DNA from: Beijerinckiaceae bacterium
Lineage (GTDB): Bacteria; Pseudomonadota; Alphaproteobacteria; Rhizobiales; Beijerinckiaceae
Assembly: GCA_030684835.1 (NCBI GenBank)
Contig: JAUXWZ010000055.1
Coordinates: 1 to 64,000, forward strand
Reading direction: 5' to 3'
Length of the DNA: 64,000 nt
In this document: positions 34,333 to 43,842 of the stretch, one piece after another
Layout of the letters: each line of letters starts with the position of its first letter
Position numbering within the stretch: position 1 is the stretch's first letter
Made by a program: the position numbers and the translations under genes
Notes under the pieces: generated by a model
Database searches by the model: none
What the model saw: only the letters and a program-made list of their open reading frames with translations
What the model was told of the DNA's origin: nothing

Positions 34333-36963
34333 TCAGCGCGCGTTGCCGGACGATAGACCGTCCTGCATACGAATCGCGTCAAGGCCGGAGCGCACGCGCG
34401 CATCGCCGAGCGTGCGCAGTTGCAGCTGCAAGCTGATGGTTTGGTTCCGCTCCTGCACGCCGAGTGTGTTTTCCTGCAGGATCGATGTGTAGGTTACGGC
34501 AAGCGTCGTGCACTCATCCGTGTAGCCCGCGCCAATTCCGAGGCCGGCCACTGAGAACAGCGGCGCCTGTCTGACAGGCCCCGCAAGGTTGAGCGTCGAA
34601 TAGTTCTGGCGTGACATGTCAACGATAATGCTTCCGTTGACGAACCAGTTCTCCGTGAACTTGATTTTTGTAGAGGCGCCAAAGCCCTCACGCGGCTTGT
34701 AATAGCCGATGAGCGGTTGCGCATCGTAATTCGCATAGAGCAGCGTCGCCTCGAACTTGCCCCAGTTCGCATGCGCTGCAAGATCGAAGCGCCGCATGTT
34801 GAGCGTGTCGACGTCGAATCGGCCCTTGGCGACAAAGCTGTAGGTCGAGTTTGGCGAAAACGATGCGCGAGCAATGTAGTCAGAGCGCTGGGTGTCCAGG
34901 CCGCTGCCAAGCCCGGTGTTTGCGACGTCCGGGTTTGCGTAAGAATTGGCGCCAGAAATTTGGTAGGACTGGCCAACCATGAAGCTTGCGTAGCCGCCCT
35001 TGTCGAAGGTGGCGGTGTACTGAGCGCCATAATTTGCGCGCGTGCCCCCTTCAATCCGGTCATAGCCCGAGTATTTCGACCATGCGAACAGGTTCGTGTC
35101 GTCGAACACGAGGCTCTGCGCATCTTCGTTCACTAACGCTCGGCTTCGCGTTGCGGCCGGCCGTACGATGATTTGCGCAATCGGCTCGATCACGTGAGAC
35201 GTATTTTCGGATCTTGCGATGAACGGGTAGCGGTATTCGACGCCGGCGCCCGGCAGAAGCTGGCCGCGGAACACCGAGTCCTGGTTGCCGAAGAAATTGA
35301 CCTGACTGGCGTTGCTGATGGTTGACGAGCAATTCAGCGGGTCGGCGCAGCCGCCCACGATTGTCAGACTGTTGCTCGAGTCGAGCTTCAGCCATGAACC
35401 GTTGAAGTTCGCGAAAGCAAACGGCGTCCACACCTGACCGATGGGGTCGATGTACTGGCGCTTCCAGGAAACCTGCGCACTCATACGCGCGTAATTTCCG
35501 CCCATGCCGCGGATGAGGCAATTGTTGCGATCGTAAAGACCGCCGACGCCGGGCGCGCAGACGTCGCTCAGAGCATAAGCTTTGTCGAGCTGGCGCGCGC
35601 CGATGGATTCGAACGCAGTGAGGTCACGCGTGACGTTGGTGAAGTTGAAGTCGAGTTCGAGCTGGCCGCCGATGCCCCATGTGCGATCCTGCGGCAGATC
35701 AAAGGTCTTGTTGTAGTCGATCAGCGGACCGACGATCGGCAATTGTTCCTGGATGTCGGCTGCCGCCAGACCGCGGAAGTAATATCCGCGCAAATCAAAA
35801 TAGCCGCGCGCGCCCTGTCCGGAGAGATAGACAGTGGAGATCGCTTCCTTGAAATAGTTCTGGGCAAGAACAGCGTTGGGAAGCTTGTAGTCACGTGTGA
35901 ACCACCGGTCGGACATCACGGTGATGTCCCAACCCAGCTTCCACTGCGTGTTGATGTTGAACAGGCCCTTGGTCTCGACCGCGCCGCGGAAGTTGCGGTT
36001 TCCCGGACCATATGGCGCTGGCTGGAACGCGTTTGGATCCTGCTGGAAAATACCGGAGGCGCGGACGTTATAGGAGCCGTTCATCAAACGGTGGCGCCAT
36101 TCGGCGACGCCCAGCACGCCCTGTCGTGACAAGATCGTCGGCGTCACAGTCACATCGTAATTGGGCGCGAGCGCCCAGTAGAGCGGAACCGCGATCCCGA
36201 CGCCCAAATTGTTGCTGGCGACGTAGCGCGGGGCGAGAATGCCGCTCTTGCGCTTCACGGAGGGATCGGGCGTCGAGAAATACGGCAACCACGCGATGGG
36301 CATGCCGAACAATTCGAACGTCGCGTCTTCGTAATAGACCATCTGTTCGGAATTGTTATGGATGATTTTCTTGGCCCGCACGCGCCAAAGCGGTGGCTTC
36401 GACGGGTCGGTCTTGCACTCGGGGCAAGCCGTGTATTCGCCGTTCTCGAACACAGTTGTTTCGCCGCCGATGCGCTCGGCCCGTTCGGCGTTGAAGCGGG
36501 TGTTGTCCTCGCTGACCGTGCGCAGACTGTCGACGAAGCCGTCCCTGAAATCGTCGGACAGCTCAAACCGATCTGCGTAGGCGATGGACCCATCGCGCTC
36601 GGTCAGCTTCGCGTTACCTTGGGCGAATACACGTTTGGTGGTCTGGTTGTAGATCACCCGGTCGGCCTGCAGAACGCGGCCCTGATAATAGATCTGGACG
36701 TTCCCGACCGCGGTGATCGTGTTGACGTTGCGGTCGAATTCCATCTGGCTGGCGTCAACCAGCATCCGGTCCTGCTGGCCGGGATCGCCGCGGGCGCTAC
36801 GCGCGATGCGGTCGCCAAGGGTCTGGGACAGGGCTGGTGTTGCGCCCGCCATTCCGGCGAGCAAAAGCGCTGCGAGCAGCACGCTGCGCGCAGGCATTAC
36901 ACGGTCGCCGGGGGATGAGAGGCGACGACCTTTCTCGCTTCTGGGGCCGTTAAGGCGCCCCAT
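34333..36963 (-). CDS. lptD: LPS-assembly protein LptD
   Basis: An 876-residue outer-membrane translocon for lipopolysaccharide. After a signal peptide (about residues 23-46, hydrophobic ARSVLLAALLLAGMAGATPA) comes the LptA/OstA-like domain (LVDASQMEFDRNVNTITAVG), then a large beta-barrel with many aromatic strands. Several Cys pairs (CPECKTD, a Cys in DVCAPG, CADPLNC) could form disulfides. The ATG at 36963 overlaps the lptG stop as TGATG and has AGGAGGAT upstream. Confidence 0.95.
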   Translation of the reverse strand: MGRLNGPRSEKGRRLSSPGDRVMPARSVLLAALLLAGMAGATPALSQTLGDRIARSARGDPGQQDRMLVDASQMEFDRNVNTITAVGNVQIYYQGRVLQADRVIYNQTTKRVFAQGNAKLTERDGSIAYADRFELSDDFRDGFVDSLRTVSEDNTRFNAERAERIGGETTVFENGEYTACPECKTDPSKPPLWRVRAKKIIHNNSEQMVYYEDATFELFGMPIAWLPYFSTPDPSVKRKSGILAPRYVASNNLGVGIAVPLYWALAPNYDVTVTPTILSRQGVLGVAEWRHRLMNGSYNVRASGIFQQDPNAFQPAPYGPGNRNFRGAVETKGLFNINTQWKLGWDITVMSDRWFTRDYKLPNAVLAQNYFKEAISTVYLSGQGARGYFDLRGYYFRGLAAADIQEQLPIVGPLIDYNKTFDLPQDRTWGIGGQLELDFNFTNVTRDLTAFESIGARQLDKAYALSDVCAPGVGGLYDRNNCLIRGMGGNYARMSAQVSWKRQYIDPIGQVWTPFAFANFNGSWLKLDSSNSLTIVGGCADPLNCSSTISNASQVNFFGNQDSVFRGQLLPGAGVEYRYPFIARSENTSHVIEPIAQIIVRPAATRSRALVNEDAQSLVFDDTNLFAWSKYSGYDRIEGGTRANYGAQYTATFDKGGYASFMVGQSYQISGANSYANPDVANTGLGSGLDTQRSDYIARASFSPNSTYSFVAKGRFDVDTLNMRRFDLAAHANWGKFEATLLYANYDAQPLIGYYKPREGFGASTKIKFTENWFVNGSIIVDMSRQNYSTLNLAGPVRQAPLFSVAGLGIGAGYTDECTTLAVTYTSILQENTLGVQERNQTISLQLQLRTLGDARVRSGLDAIRMQDGLSSGNAR

Positions 36964-38051
36964 CAGCCATCCTCCTGGTGCAACAACACAAGCGTACCCA
37001 ACATACTGCCCACTATGGCCGGGGACCAAGCAGCAACCGACGCACTGAGCAAGCCAGCGCCGCCCAGATCGCCCGTGAGCTTCGTCGCCACATAAAGCAC
37101 GAAGCCCGCGCCCACGCCACCCGAAACCATTTGACCAATCCCACCAAACCGGAAGAATCTTAAGGAAACGGTTGCAGCAATAAGAACCATAGCGATCAAA
37201 AGCAGGGGCCGCGCCATAAGTGTTTGAAATTGCATGCGGTATCCCGCTGAATCAAGGCCTGCAGCCTCTGTGCGCCGGCTGATTTCCGGCAGTCTCCAGA
37301 AGGAAACCGACGCCGGATGCACGAACGATTGCGTGACTTGCTCGGGGCTTAATCCGGTCGCCAGAATGTATCTGGGAGACACCTTGGGATCTTCGCCGGG
37401 CACAAAGATGCGGGCGTCGGCCATGATCCATTGGCCAGGCTCCAGAACCGAGCGCTGCGCTTCGACGCGCTCAATAAAGCGGCCCTGCGGATCGTAGACA
37501 AAAGCCGTCACGCCTGAAAGCCGCGTGCCGCCGTCGCTGGAGCGCTCGGCGCGCAGGATCGACTGGTTGGCAACGCTGCGCTGACGGATCCACATGCTCG
37601 TGTCCACGTCCGCGCGGGTTGTGCGGCCAAACACGCGCGTCTCGATTTGGCTGGCCTTCTGCTTCAGGGAGGACGAAATTGGATTGTAGAGCGTTGTCGC
37701 GGCAATGCCGATGAGCAGGACTATAGTCACGGGCGGCGCGAGAAATTGCCAGACCGACACCCCGGATGACCGGGCGATGACGAGTTCCAGGCGGCGCGAC
37801 AGGCCGATGAACGAGAACATGGCTCCGCCGAGCACGGCGAAGGGCAAAACCTGCTCGGCGATTGTGGGCGTGCGCAGGAGCGCCAGATAAGCGAGCAGGG
37901 TGGCGCTGGCGCGTTGGGCGTCGCTTGCCCGGCGCAGCAGTTCGACGAAGTCGCCCAGATAAATGATGAGGAAGAGAACAGCGAAGACGGCGCCAACGCT
38001 TCGCAGGAAGCGCATCGCAAGATAGCGGCCAAGCGTCGAGAACAGAATCAT
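36963..38051 (-). CDS. lptG: LPS export ABC transporter permease LptG
   Basis: A 362-residue permease. Six membrane helices in two groups of three flank a periplasmic beta-jellyroll domain (about residues 125-265, WIRQRSVANQSILRAER). With LptF and the ATPase LptB it extracts LPS from the inner membrane. The ATG at 38051 overlaps the lptF stop as ATGA. It begins FSTLGRYLAMRFLRS, a typical LptG start. Confidence 0.94.
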   Translation of the reverse strand: MILFSTLGRYLAMRFLRSVGAVFAVLFLIIYLGDFVELLRRASDAQRASATLLAYLALLRTPTIAEQVLPFAVLGGAMFSFIGLSRRLELVIARSSGVSVWQFLAPPVTIVLLIGIAATTLYNPISSSLKQKASQIETRVFGRTTRADVDTSMWIRQRSVANQSILRAERSSDGGTRLSGVTAFVYDPQGRFIERVEAQRSVLEPGQWIMADARIFVPGEDPKVSPRYILATGLSPEQVTQSFVHPASVSFWRLPEISRRTEAAGLDSAGYRMQFQTLMARPLLLIAMVLIAATVSLRFFRFGGIGQMVSGGVGAGFVLYVATKLTGDLGGAGLLSASVAAWSPAIVGSMLGTLVLLHQEDG

Positions 38052-39193
38052 GCCGAGAGCGCTCCCGCAGGACGGGACCGGGTAAACAGTCGCTGCGCCC
38101 ACGCCGGCACGCGGCCGAAGGCGTAAAAGAACGCGCCGAACAAACCGCCAAGCGGCAAGGCGTAAACAAGGATGACCGCGCTTGCCGTTCGCGCGGAGAG
38201 GTTGGACGCCGCAATTCCCGCCACACGCAAAGCCAACACGATAATGATGGCGGCGACGATGGCCGTTCCACGCCCTTGCCGGGTGGTGCGCGCCTGCCCA
38301 AGCGCCGCGAAGGCGATCATTGCGAAGGTGAGCACGTAGATGGGGCCGGACAGCCTTTCGTGCAGTTCCGCCCGGAAGCGTCCAAAATACTGTTTCGCAA
38401 ACGCGTCTGCGTTGGCTGGCGTCAGCTTCAGCAAGTCCAGCGTGCCGCGTTCGCGTGGACGCAACGCGCCAGCTTCCGCTCCACCCGCGAACTGCGCCAG
38501 ATCCAGCGCATAGCTTTCGAATTGGACGATTGCCGACGAGCGCTCGCTGCGCTCCTGCCGATGCACGTAGCCCTTCTCCAGCACAAGGAAGTTGTTTTCG
38601 CCCGAACTGGACGTCACTCCTGCCTCGGCGATGTAGGTGCTGATCTTTTCAGGGTCGCGGCGATCCTGGATGAAAATTCCGAGCAGCGCGCCCTGTGCGC
38701 CGCGTTCGCGATAGTGAAATACAAATCCCTGGTCGAGCGTGACGAACTGCCCTTCGCGCACGATGTAGGTGAGGAAATCCGCCCGCACCTTGGTGAGCAC
38801 GTCGCGAATTTGACGATAACTCGCTGGCATCGCCCAGGTGGACATGACGGCCGCCGCGATAGCGACGACAGTCGCCAGGACGATGAAAGGTCGCGCCAGC
38901 CGCGCGGGGGGGATGCCGGCCGCGGTCATGACGACGAGTTCGCTGTCGCCATTGAGCTTGTTCAGCGTGTAGAGAATCGCCGCGAACAAGGCGATGGGCG
39001 CAATGATCGACACAAGCGAGGGAATCGTGAGCGCCGTGACGCCCAGAAACACGAGAATCGTTTGACCTTTTCCGGTCATGAGATCGACCTCGCGCAACGC
39101 CTGCGAGACCCAGACGATCGCTGTAAGCACCGTCAGGCTGGCCACGAAGGCGATCAAGCCGCCGCGGAAAATATAGCGTTCGACGATGCTCAT
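38048..39193 (-). CDS. lptF: LPS export ABC transporter permease LptF
   Basis: A 381-residue partner of LptG with the same six-helix plus jellyroll plan. It starts MSIVERYIFRGG and has the family motif LNGDSELVVMTAAGIPPARLARP near residue 90. First gene of the lptF-lptG-lptD-surA-pdxA-rsmA run and divergent from pepA. An LptB gene is not in this window. Confidence 0.94.
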   Translation of the reverse strand: MSIVERYIFRGGLIAFVASLTVLTAIVWVSQALREVDLMTGKGQTILVFLGVTALTIPSLVSIIAPIALFAAILYTLNKLNGDSELVVMTAAGIPPARLARPFIVLATVVAIAAAVMSTWAMPASYRQIRDVLTKVRADFLTYIVREGQFVTLDQGFVFHYRERGAQGALLGIFIQDRRDPEKISTYIAEAGVTSSSGENNFLVLEKGYVHRQERSERSSAIVQFESYALDLAQFAGGAEAGALRPRERGTLDLLKLTPANADAFAKQYFGRFRAELHERLSGPIYVLTFAMIAFAALGQARTTRQGRGTAIVAAIIIVLALRVAGIAASNLSARTASAVILVYALPLGGLFGAFFYAFGRVPAWAQRLFTRSRPAGALSA

Positions 39194-39523
39194 ACCGTCC
39201 CGGTTCCACTTCCAACAGGAATCGCATTTCTTATACGGCGCCCCGGGCCCTGACGCGAACGGCGCCGCCTTGTCCGAGAGCTTATCTACGCGTCAGGCGA
39301 AATTAAGGGCGGGAGTGATATATCTGCGCACCCTTTGGAGCGCCGGGGCCATCTTGTCGATCACAATCGCGCCACTGGGGTGAGGATCATGTTCGGCGAA
39401 AATGTCGTACAAGTTTTCACAACACGCCCGGCGCCATTGCCATGGACCGGGGCCGTGACCATGATGAACACACGCCGCGCGGCGCCGGACAGAAACGCCG
39501 ACAGGTCTGCCGAAAGGAACGCA
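39194..39523. other. 330-bp divergent intergenic region lptF/pepA
   Basis: No gene is convincing here. An in-frame extension of pepA starting at 39335 exists, but it has no ribosome site and no homologous sequence. The stretch must contain the promoters of both lptF (leftward) and pepA (rightward); TATATC (39325 area) and TTATAC (39231 area) are AT-rich candidates without convincing -35 partners. Confidence 0.4.
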
Positions 39524-41065
39524 ATGAATTCGAAGCTTGCCGTGGAATTCGTCTCCTTCAAGGACGCATCTCTGTCCGCTCGGGCAAAAAAAGGCTCGGC
39601 GTCGCCCCGCACCCTCGTCATCTTCGCCGGCAAGGATCTGACGTTTGGAGCGCAGACGACCCAACTTCTGGGCGACAGCGTCGATTCCATCCGCCGGGCT
39701 GCCGCGTCCGCGTCATTCAAGGGCAAGGCGTCGTCAGTCCTCGAACTCTGGGGCCCTGAAGGTTTGAAGTTTGATCGCCTGCTCGTCGCTGGCGCAGCGC
39801 CGAAGGAACCGCCTGCGAGCCCAGCGCCCACGGACGCGTTGTCGCTAGGCGGTTACGTCATGGGCAAGCTGGGGCGCAAGGGCGAGGCCGTGATTCTGTT
39901 CGACATGCCCCATGAGTTGGAGAAGCCCGATTCTGCCGCTGCCGATATGATGCTCGGCATGCGCATGCGCGCCTATAAGTTTGATCTCTACAAGACCAAG
40001 AAGGGCGATGACGCCGAACCGGAAGGCGCCCTGAACGTCAAGATCGCGCTGGCCGATCCTGCCGGCGCCAATAAGCTGACCAAGCACACCGAGGCGGTCG
40101 CTGAGGGCATCAACATCGCCCGCGATCTCGTCAACGAGCCGCCGAACGTCCTCTACCCGGAAGAGTTCGCCAAGCGCGCCAAGGCCTTGACGAAAGCCGG
40201 CGTTCAGATCGAAATCCTCGACGTGAAGCAGATGCAGAAGCTCGGCATGAACGCGCTTCTGGGCGTCGGCCAGGGGTCTGCGCGCGACAGTCGGGTTGTC
40301 ATCATGCGCTGGAACGGCGCGAAGAACGCGAAGACGAAACCCGTCGCGTTTGTCGGCAAAGGTGTAACCTTTGACACCGGCGGCATCTCGATCAAGCCCG
40401 CCGCCGGGATGGAGGACATGAAGGGCGATATGGCGGGCGCAGCCTGCGTCGTGGGCCTCATGCACGCGCTGGCGACCCGCAAGGCCACGGTCAACGCCAT
40501 TGGCGCCATCGGGCTTGTTGAGAACATGCCGGACGGCAACGCGCAGCGCCCCGGCGACATTGTAAAAACCCTCTCTGGCCAGACCGTCGAAATCATCAAT
40601 ACGGACGCGGAAGGTCGCCTTGTTCTCGCCGATGTGCTCTGGCGTGTTCAGGACCAGTTCGATCCTCAGTTCATCGTCAATCTGGCTACACTCACGGGCG
40701 CCATCCTGGTCGCGCTTGGCACCGAGCACGCGGGCTTGTTCTCCAACAACGACGAACTTGCCGAACGCCTGACGGCTGCGGGGAAGGAGACCGGGGAAAA
40801 AATTTGGCGCATGCCGCTCGGCCCAGCCTACGACAAGCTTTTGGACTCACGCTTTGCGGATATGAAGCATGTCGGTGGACGTCATGCGGGCTCCATCACC
40901 GCTGCGCAATTCCTGCAACGCTTTGTCAATAAGAAGCCTTGGGCGCATCTGGATATTGCGGGCGTCGGCATGTCGTCGCCGTCTACCGACATAAACCAGA
41001 GCTGGGGATCGGGCTGGGGCGTGCGCCTGCTCGACAGGCTCGTTGCGGACCATTACGAGAAGTAA
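39524..41065 (+). CDS. pepA: Leucyl aminopeptidase (M17)
   Basis: A 513-residue cytosolic aminopeptidase with two metal ions. The C-terminal catalytic domain shows [25 protein letters not shown] and the signature [12 protein letters not shown], which carry the metal ligands and catalytic Lys/Arg. The N-terminal domain (to about residue 180) is the non-catalytic macro-like domain. The ATG at 39524 follows GAAAGGAACGCA. The unknown exported-protein gene follows after 25 bp and then holC. Confidence 0.95.
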   Translation: MNSKLAVEFVSFKDASLSARAKKGSASPRTLVIFAGKDLTFGAQTTQLLGDSVDSIRRAAASASFKGKASSVLELWGPEGLKFDRLLVAGAAPKEPPASPAPTDALSLGGYVMGKLGRKGEAVILFDMPHELEKPDSAAADMMLGMRMRAYKFDLYKTKKGDDAEPEGALNVKIALADPAGANKLTKHTEAVAEGINIARDLVNEPPNVLYPEEFAKRAKALTKAGVQIEILDVKQMQKLGMNALLGVGQGSARDSRVVIMRWNGAKNAKTKPVAFVGKGVTFDTGGISIKPAAGMEDMKGDMAGAACVVGLMHALATRKATVNAIGAIGLVENMPDGNAQRPGDIVKTLSGQTVEIINTDAEGRLVLADVLWRVQDQFDPQFIVNLATLTGAILVALGTEHAGLFSNNDELAERLTAAGKETGEKIWRMPLGPAYDKLLDSRFADMKHVGGRHAGSITAAQFLQRFVNKKPWAHLDIAGVGMSSPSTDINQSWGSGWGVRLLDRLVADHYEK

Positions 41066-41090
41066 TGTTTCTTTGTTGAAGGGGGCTTCC

Positions 41091-41624
41091 ATGCGACTGG
41101 CGCGCGCCGCGCTCGCCACTGCACTTCTGACCGCTGCATCGGGCGCGCCCGCACAGGCGGCGATGGCGTGCACGGCGTTTATGGATGCTTTCGTCAAGGC
41201 TGCTCCTGACCTGCAGGCGCAATTCGTGCGGCCTGTCGTGATTTCGCGGGGCGGTGCGGTTGGCGGCAGCGAGGCGCGCGATGTCGTGACCGGTTTTGGC
41301 GTCGACGCGCGGATGATTTGCGTCGGCGACAAGTTCGTGCGGTTCGAGGCGCAAATTCCGCAGCAAACCCAGCCAGTCCTCATTGATGGCTTCAACCGGA
41401 TGCAGGTCGCCGCTGCGATGGCCGCCCTGCGCTGGCCCAGAGCGCGCGCCGCGCAGACCGTTACCGCCATGGCCGCCGACGCCGCCGAATATTTGCGGGC
41501 GTCGCAGGAGCGCGGCGACGTGTTCGTGTCCGGTAAGGTCGATCGCCATGTCGGACGCTCTGGTGAGATCGGCGTCGTATGGACACTTGCCGACCGCTCC
41601 TTCATCATCGTCGCGGCGGACTAG
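41091..41624 (+). CDS. Unknown exported protein between pepA and holC
   Basis: A 177-residue protein with a clear signal peptide (MRLARAALATALLTAAS to GAPAQAA) and a mature part of about 150 residues with two cysteines (MACTAF, MICVGD) that could form a disulfide. GAAGGGGGCTTCC precedes the ATG. I do not recognise a family. It lies 25 bp after pepA and 4 bp before holC, so it is inside that operon although the other two products are cytoplasmic. It has no lipobox. Confidence 0.7.
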   Translation: MRLARAALATALLTAASGAPAQAAMACTAFMDAFVKAAPDLQAQFVRPVVISRGGAVGGSEARDVVTGFGVDARMICVGDKFVRFEAQIPQQTQPVLIDGFNRMQVAAAMAALRWPRARAAQTVTAMAADAAEYLRASQERGDVFVSGKVDRHVGRSGEIGVVWTLADRSFIIVAAD

Positions 41625-41628
41625 CGCG

Positions 41629-42129
41629 ATGTCCGAGGTCTGGTTCTACCACCTCGTCCGGCAGCCGCTCGATAAAGTGCTCCCCGCACTCCTCGAAAAA
41701 GCCGCGGCGCGCGGTCTGCGCATCGTTGTGCAGTGTAGCGCGCCCGAGCGGGTGGAAGCGCTCGATGCAGCGCTGTGGACTTATCGCGAAGATTCATTTC
41801 TGCCGCATGGCACGGCGCGCGATGGCGACGCGGAATTGCAACCTGTCTATCTCACAACCGGCGACGAGAACCCCAACGGCGCCACAATGCGAATTTTCGC
41901 AGACGGCGCCCGCGCTGATGACGCTGTTGCGAGCGGCTTTGCTGACGATTACGAGCGCCTGATCCTGATGTTTGACGGCAACGACGAAGTCGCCCTGGCG
42001 GACGCGCGCGCGCAGTGGAGATTCTTCAAGGAGGCCGATTACAAGCTGTCCTACTGGCAGCAAAATGAAAACGGCGGCTGGGAAAAGAAGGCGGAGCACA
42101 AGCCCGCAGCCAAGGACGCATCGACGTGA
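41629..42129 (+). CDS. holC: DNA polymerase III subunit chi
   Basis: A 166-residue chi subunit, which links the clamp loader to SSB. The family start is EVWFYHLVRQPLDKVLPALL; ALWTYREDSFLPHG and LMFDGNDEVALADARAQWRFFK follow. The placement after pepA is the usual one. The C-terminal Lys-rich tail makes it about 20 residues longer than E. coli HolC. The stop codon overlaps the following MFS gene start as GTGA. Confidence 0.94.
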   Translation: MSEVWFYHLVRQPLDKVLPALLEKAAARGLRIVVQCSAPERVEALDAALWTYREDSFLPHGTARDGDAELQPVYLTTGDENPNGATMRIFADGARADDAVASGFADDYERLILMFDGNDEVALADARAQWRFFKEADYKLSYWQQNENGGWEKKAEHKPAAKDAST

Positions 42130-43313
42130 CCTCACAAGATTCCGCAACGCTGCGCCATAACGCAGGCGCCGTTGAGGCCGGTTTTATCGATGCACTCGGC
42201 AGGCGCGAATTCTTCGCTATGTGCGCGGCCGGATTCCTGTTTTCTGTTACGCACAATTATTCGGCGTTGCTCGCCATCGTCTTCGAGCGCTCCGGCCATG
42301 CGCTTCCCAGCATCGGTCTGCTGCTGTCGTTGTTTGCGCCGCCTGCAATCGCCGCTGCGTTTTTCTCTAGCGCCATCATTGCGCGCCTCGGGGCTTTGTC
42401 GGCCGCGCGCTGGGCGATTGTGCTCACTGTCGTGGGCTTATGTTCGCTTGCATTTACGCGGGAGAGTTTCGTTCTCGCCACGATCTCGCGCGTCATACAG
42501 GCGCTGGGCGTTGGCCTCTTTTTGCCCGCCGCCATGGTGTATGTGCAAAGCCGCATCACGCGCGCGCGCTTCGTTTATCTCGTCACCATTTTCTCGGCGG
42601 GCATTCCGCTAGCTGCGGCCGTTGCGCCGCCGCTTGGCGAATGGACACTACGGCATTGGGGCGAGGGCGCCATGTTCGCGCAGGCCGCGTTGCCGGGCGT
42701 TATCGGCGTGCTGCTGACGCTGGGTCTGCGGGCCGTTCCACCGGGCGCCAAGGCGAGCGGACTTGCGCTGACCGGGGCATTTCGCGTTGCGTTCATCCTG
42801 CCCTATATCGCGGTCACGACGGGCGGCGCGCTTTACGGTTTTTCGATCAGCTATCTCGCCACGGACTTGCACGCGCGCGCAATTACGCTGGCCGCGTTCT
42901 TTGTGCCCTCGTCGGTTGGCATGGTGGCGGTGCGCTTCATCGCCATGCGCTGGCTTTCGGCAATGCGGCCGCCCCGGCTGGTGATCGCGAGCCTCGCGAT
43001 TTATGCGCTGTCTTTCGTGCTCATAGCAATTGCCCAGGACGCCTTCGTGATGGGGCTTGCGGGCGTCGCGTTCGGCGTTGGCAACGCGATCATGTTTCCC
43101 GTCGTCTCCGCATGGCTGGGCGAAGGGCTCGCGCCGCATGAGCGGGCGGGCCCGCAAGCGATCGCAACGGCGACGTTCTACATGGGCATCTATGCGACGC
43201 CGCTCGTGCAGACATTCATGATTGGCGCGTGGGGGTTTTACGCCACCGAGATGATCTTCGCCGCGTTGGCGGCGCTTGTGGCGCTGTTACTGTTTGTGAG
43301 CGTGCGCAAGTAG
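42126..43313 (+). CDS. MFS transporter
   Basis: A 395-residue major facilitator protein with about 12 hydrophobic helices. It begins with GTG at 42126 overlapping the holC stop. Signs of the family are RLGALSAARWAIVLTVVG after helix 2 and the AMVYVQSRITRARFVYLV loop. The sequence pattern is that of a sugar-phosphate or drug transporter with no specific hint. Being coupled to holC, it is probably in the pepA operon by position rather than by function. Confidence 0.85.
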   Translation: MTSQDSATLRHNAGAVEAGFIDALGRREFFAMCAAGFLFSVTHNYSALLAIVFERSGHALPSIGLLLSLFAPPAIAAAFFSSAIIARLGALSAARWAIVLTVVGLCSLAFTRESFVLATISRVIQALGVGLFLPAAMVYVQSRITRARFVYLVTIFSAGIPLAAAVAPPLGEWTLRHWGEGAMFAQAALPGVIGVLLTLGLRAVPPGAKASGLALTGAFRVAFILPYIAVTTGGALYGFSISYLATDLHARAITLAAFFVPSSVGMVAVRFIAMRWLSAMRPPRLVIASLAIYALSFVLIAIAQDAFVMGLAGVAFGVGNAIMFPVVSAWLGEGLAPHERAGPQAIATATFYMGIYATPLVQTFMIGAWGFYATEMIFAALAALVALLLFVSVRK

Positions 43314-43330
43314 CTGTGCAAAAGCTACGG

Positions 43331-43780
43331 TTAGCGGGCTTCCAGCTCGCGCACTAGATCTTTCATTTCGGCGATCTCCTTACGTTGCGCTTCAATAATC
43401 TCGTCCGCCAGTTTGCGGACACGCGGATCGTTGATCCTCGCGCGTTCGCTGGTCAGGATCGCGATTGAATGGTGGGGGATCATTCCCTTCATGTAGGAAA
43501 CCTGATCTACCAAGGTTTGACTGCGCATCAGATATACTGCGACAGACAGCAAAACGATGGCGGACGCGAAGATGCCGATATTTATGGCGGTGTGCTTGTA
43601 CATGCCAAGCATGAACGCGAGCATTATAATTGTCATGGTCGCGCCCATAATGAGCGCCATGTAAAGCCGCGTCTCGCTATAATAGACGTGGTCGACTTGG
43701 TAGGTATGCGCGTACATCAGCGCGAACATGACGATAGTGGATGTGAGGATCATCGCGGCGAACCGGAAATACGAGCCCAT
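43331..43780 (-). CDS. DUF305-type membrane protein
   Basis: A 149-residue protein with three or four N-terminal membrane helices (within about residues 5-95) and a soluble C-terminal segment with the DUF305 core: VSYMKGMIPHHSIAILTSER and IIEAQRKEIAEMKDLV. DUF305 proteins such as CopM are linked to copper binding through His and Met residues; the HH and Met pairs are present here. The membrane-anchored form is a variant of the usual exported single-domain protein. The ATG at 43780 has a GCGGAG site; two further upstream starts (43801, 43846) lack one. Confidence 0.82.
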   Translation of the reverse strand: MGSYFRFAAMILTSTIVMFALMYAHTYQVDHVYYSETRLYMALIMGATMTIIMLAFMLGMYKHTAINIGIFASAIVLLSVAVYLMRSQTLVDQVSYMKGMIPHHSIAILTSERARINDPRVRKLADEIIEAQRKEIAEMKDLVRELEAR

Positions 43781-43842
43781 TCGATTACTCCGCTTTTCCA
43801 TTCGTTGCGAAGAAACGACATAGGGAACGGCAAGGTTCCGGC

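Noticed and set aside
39335-39523. In-frame extension of pepA
   Set aside because: No ribosome site and no homologous sequence; ATG at 39524 is well supported.
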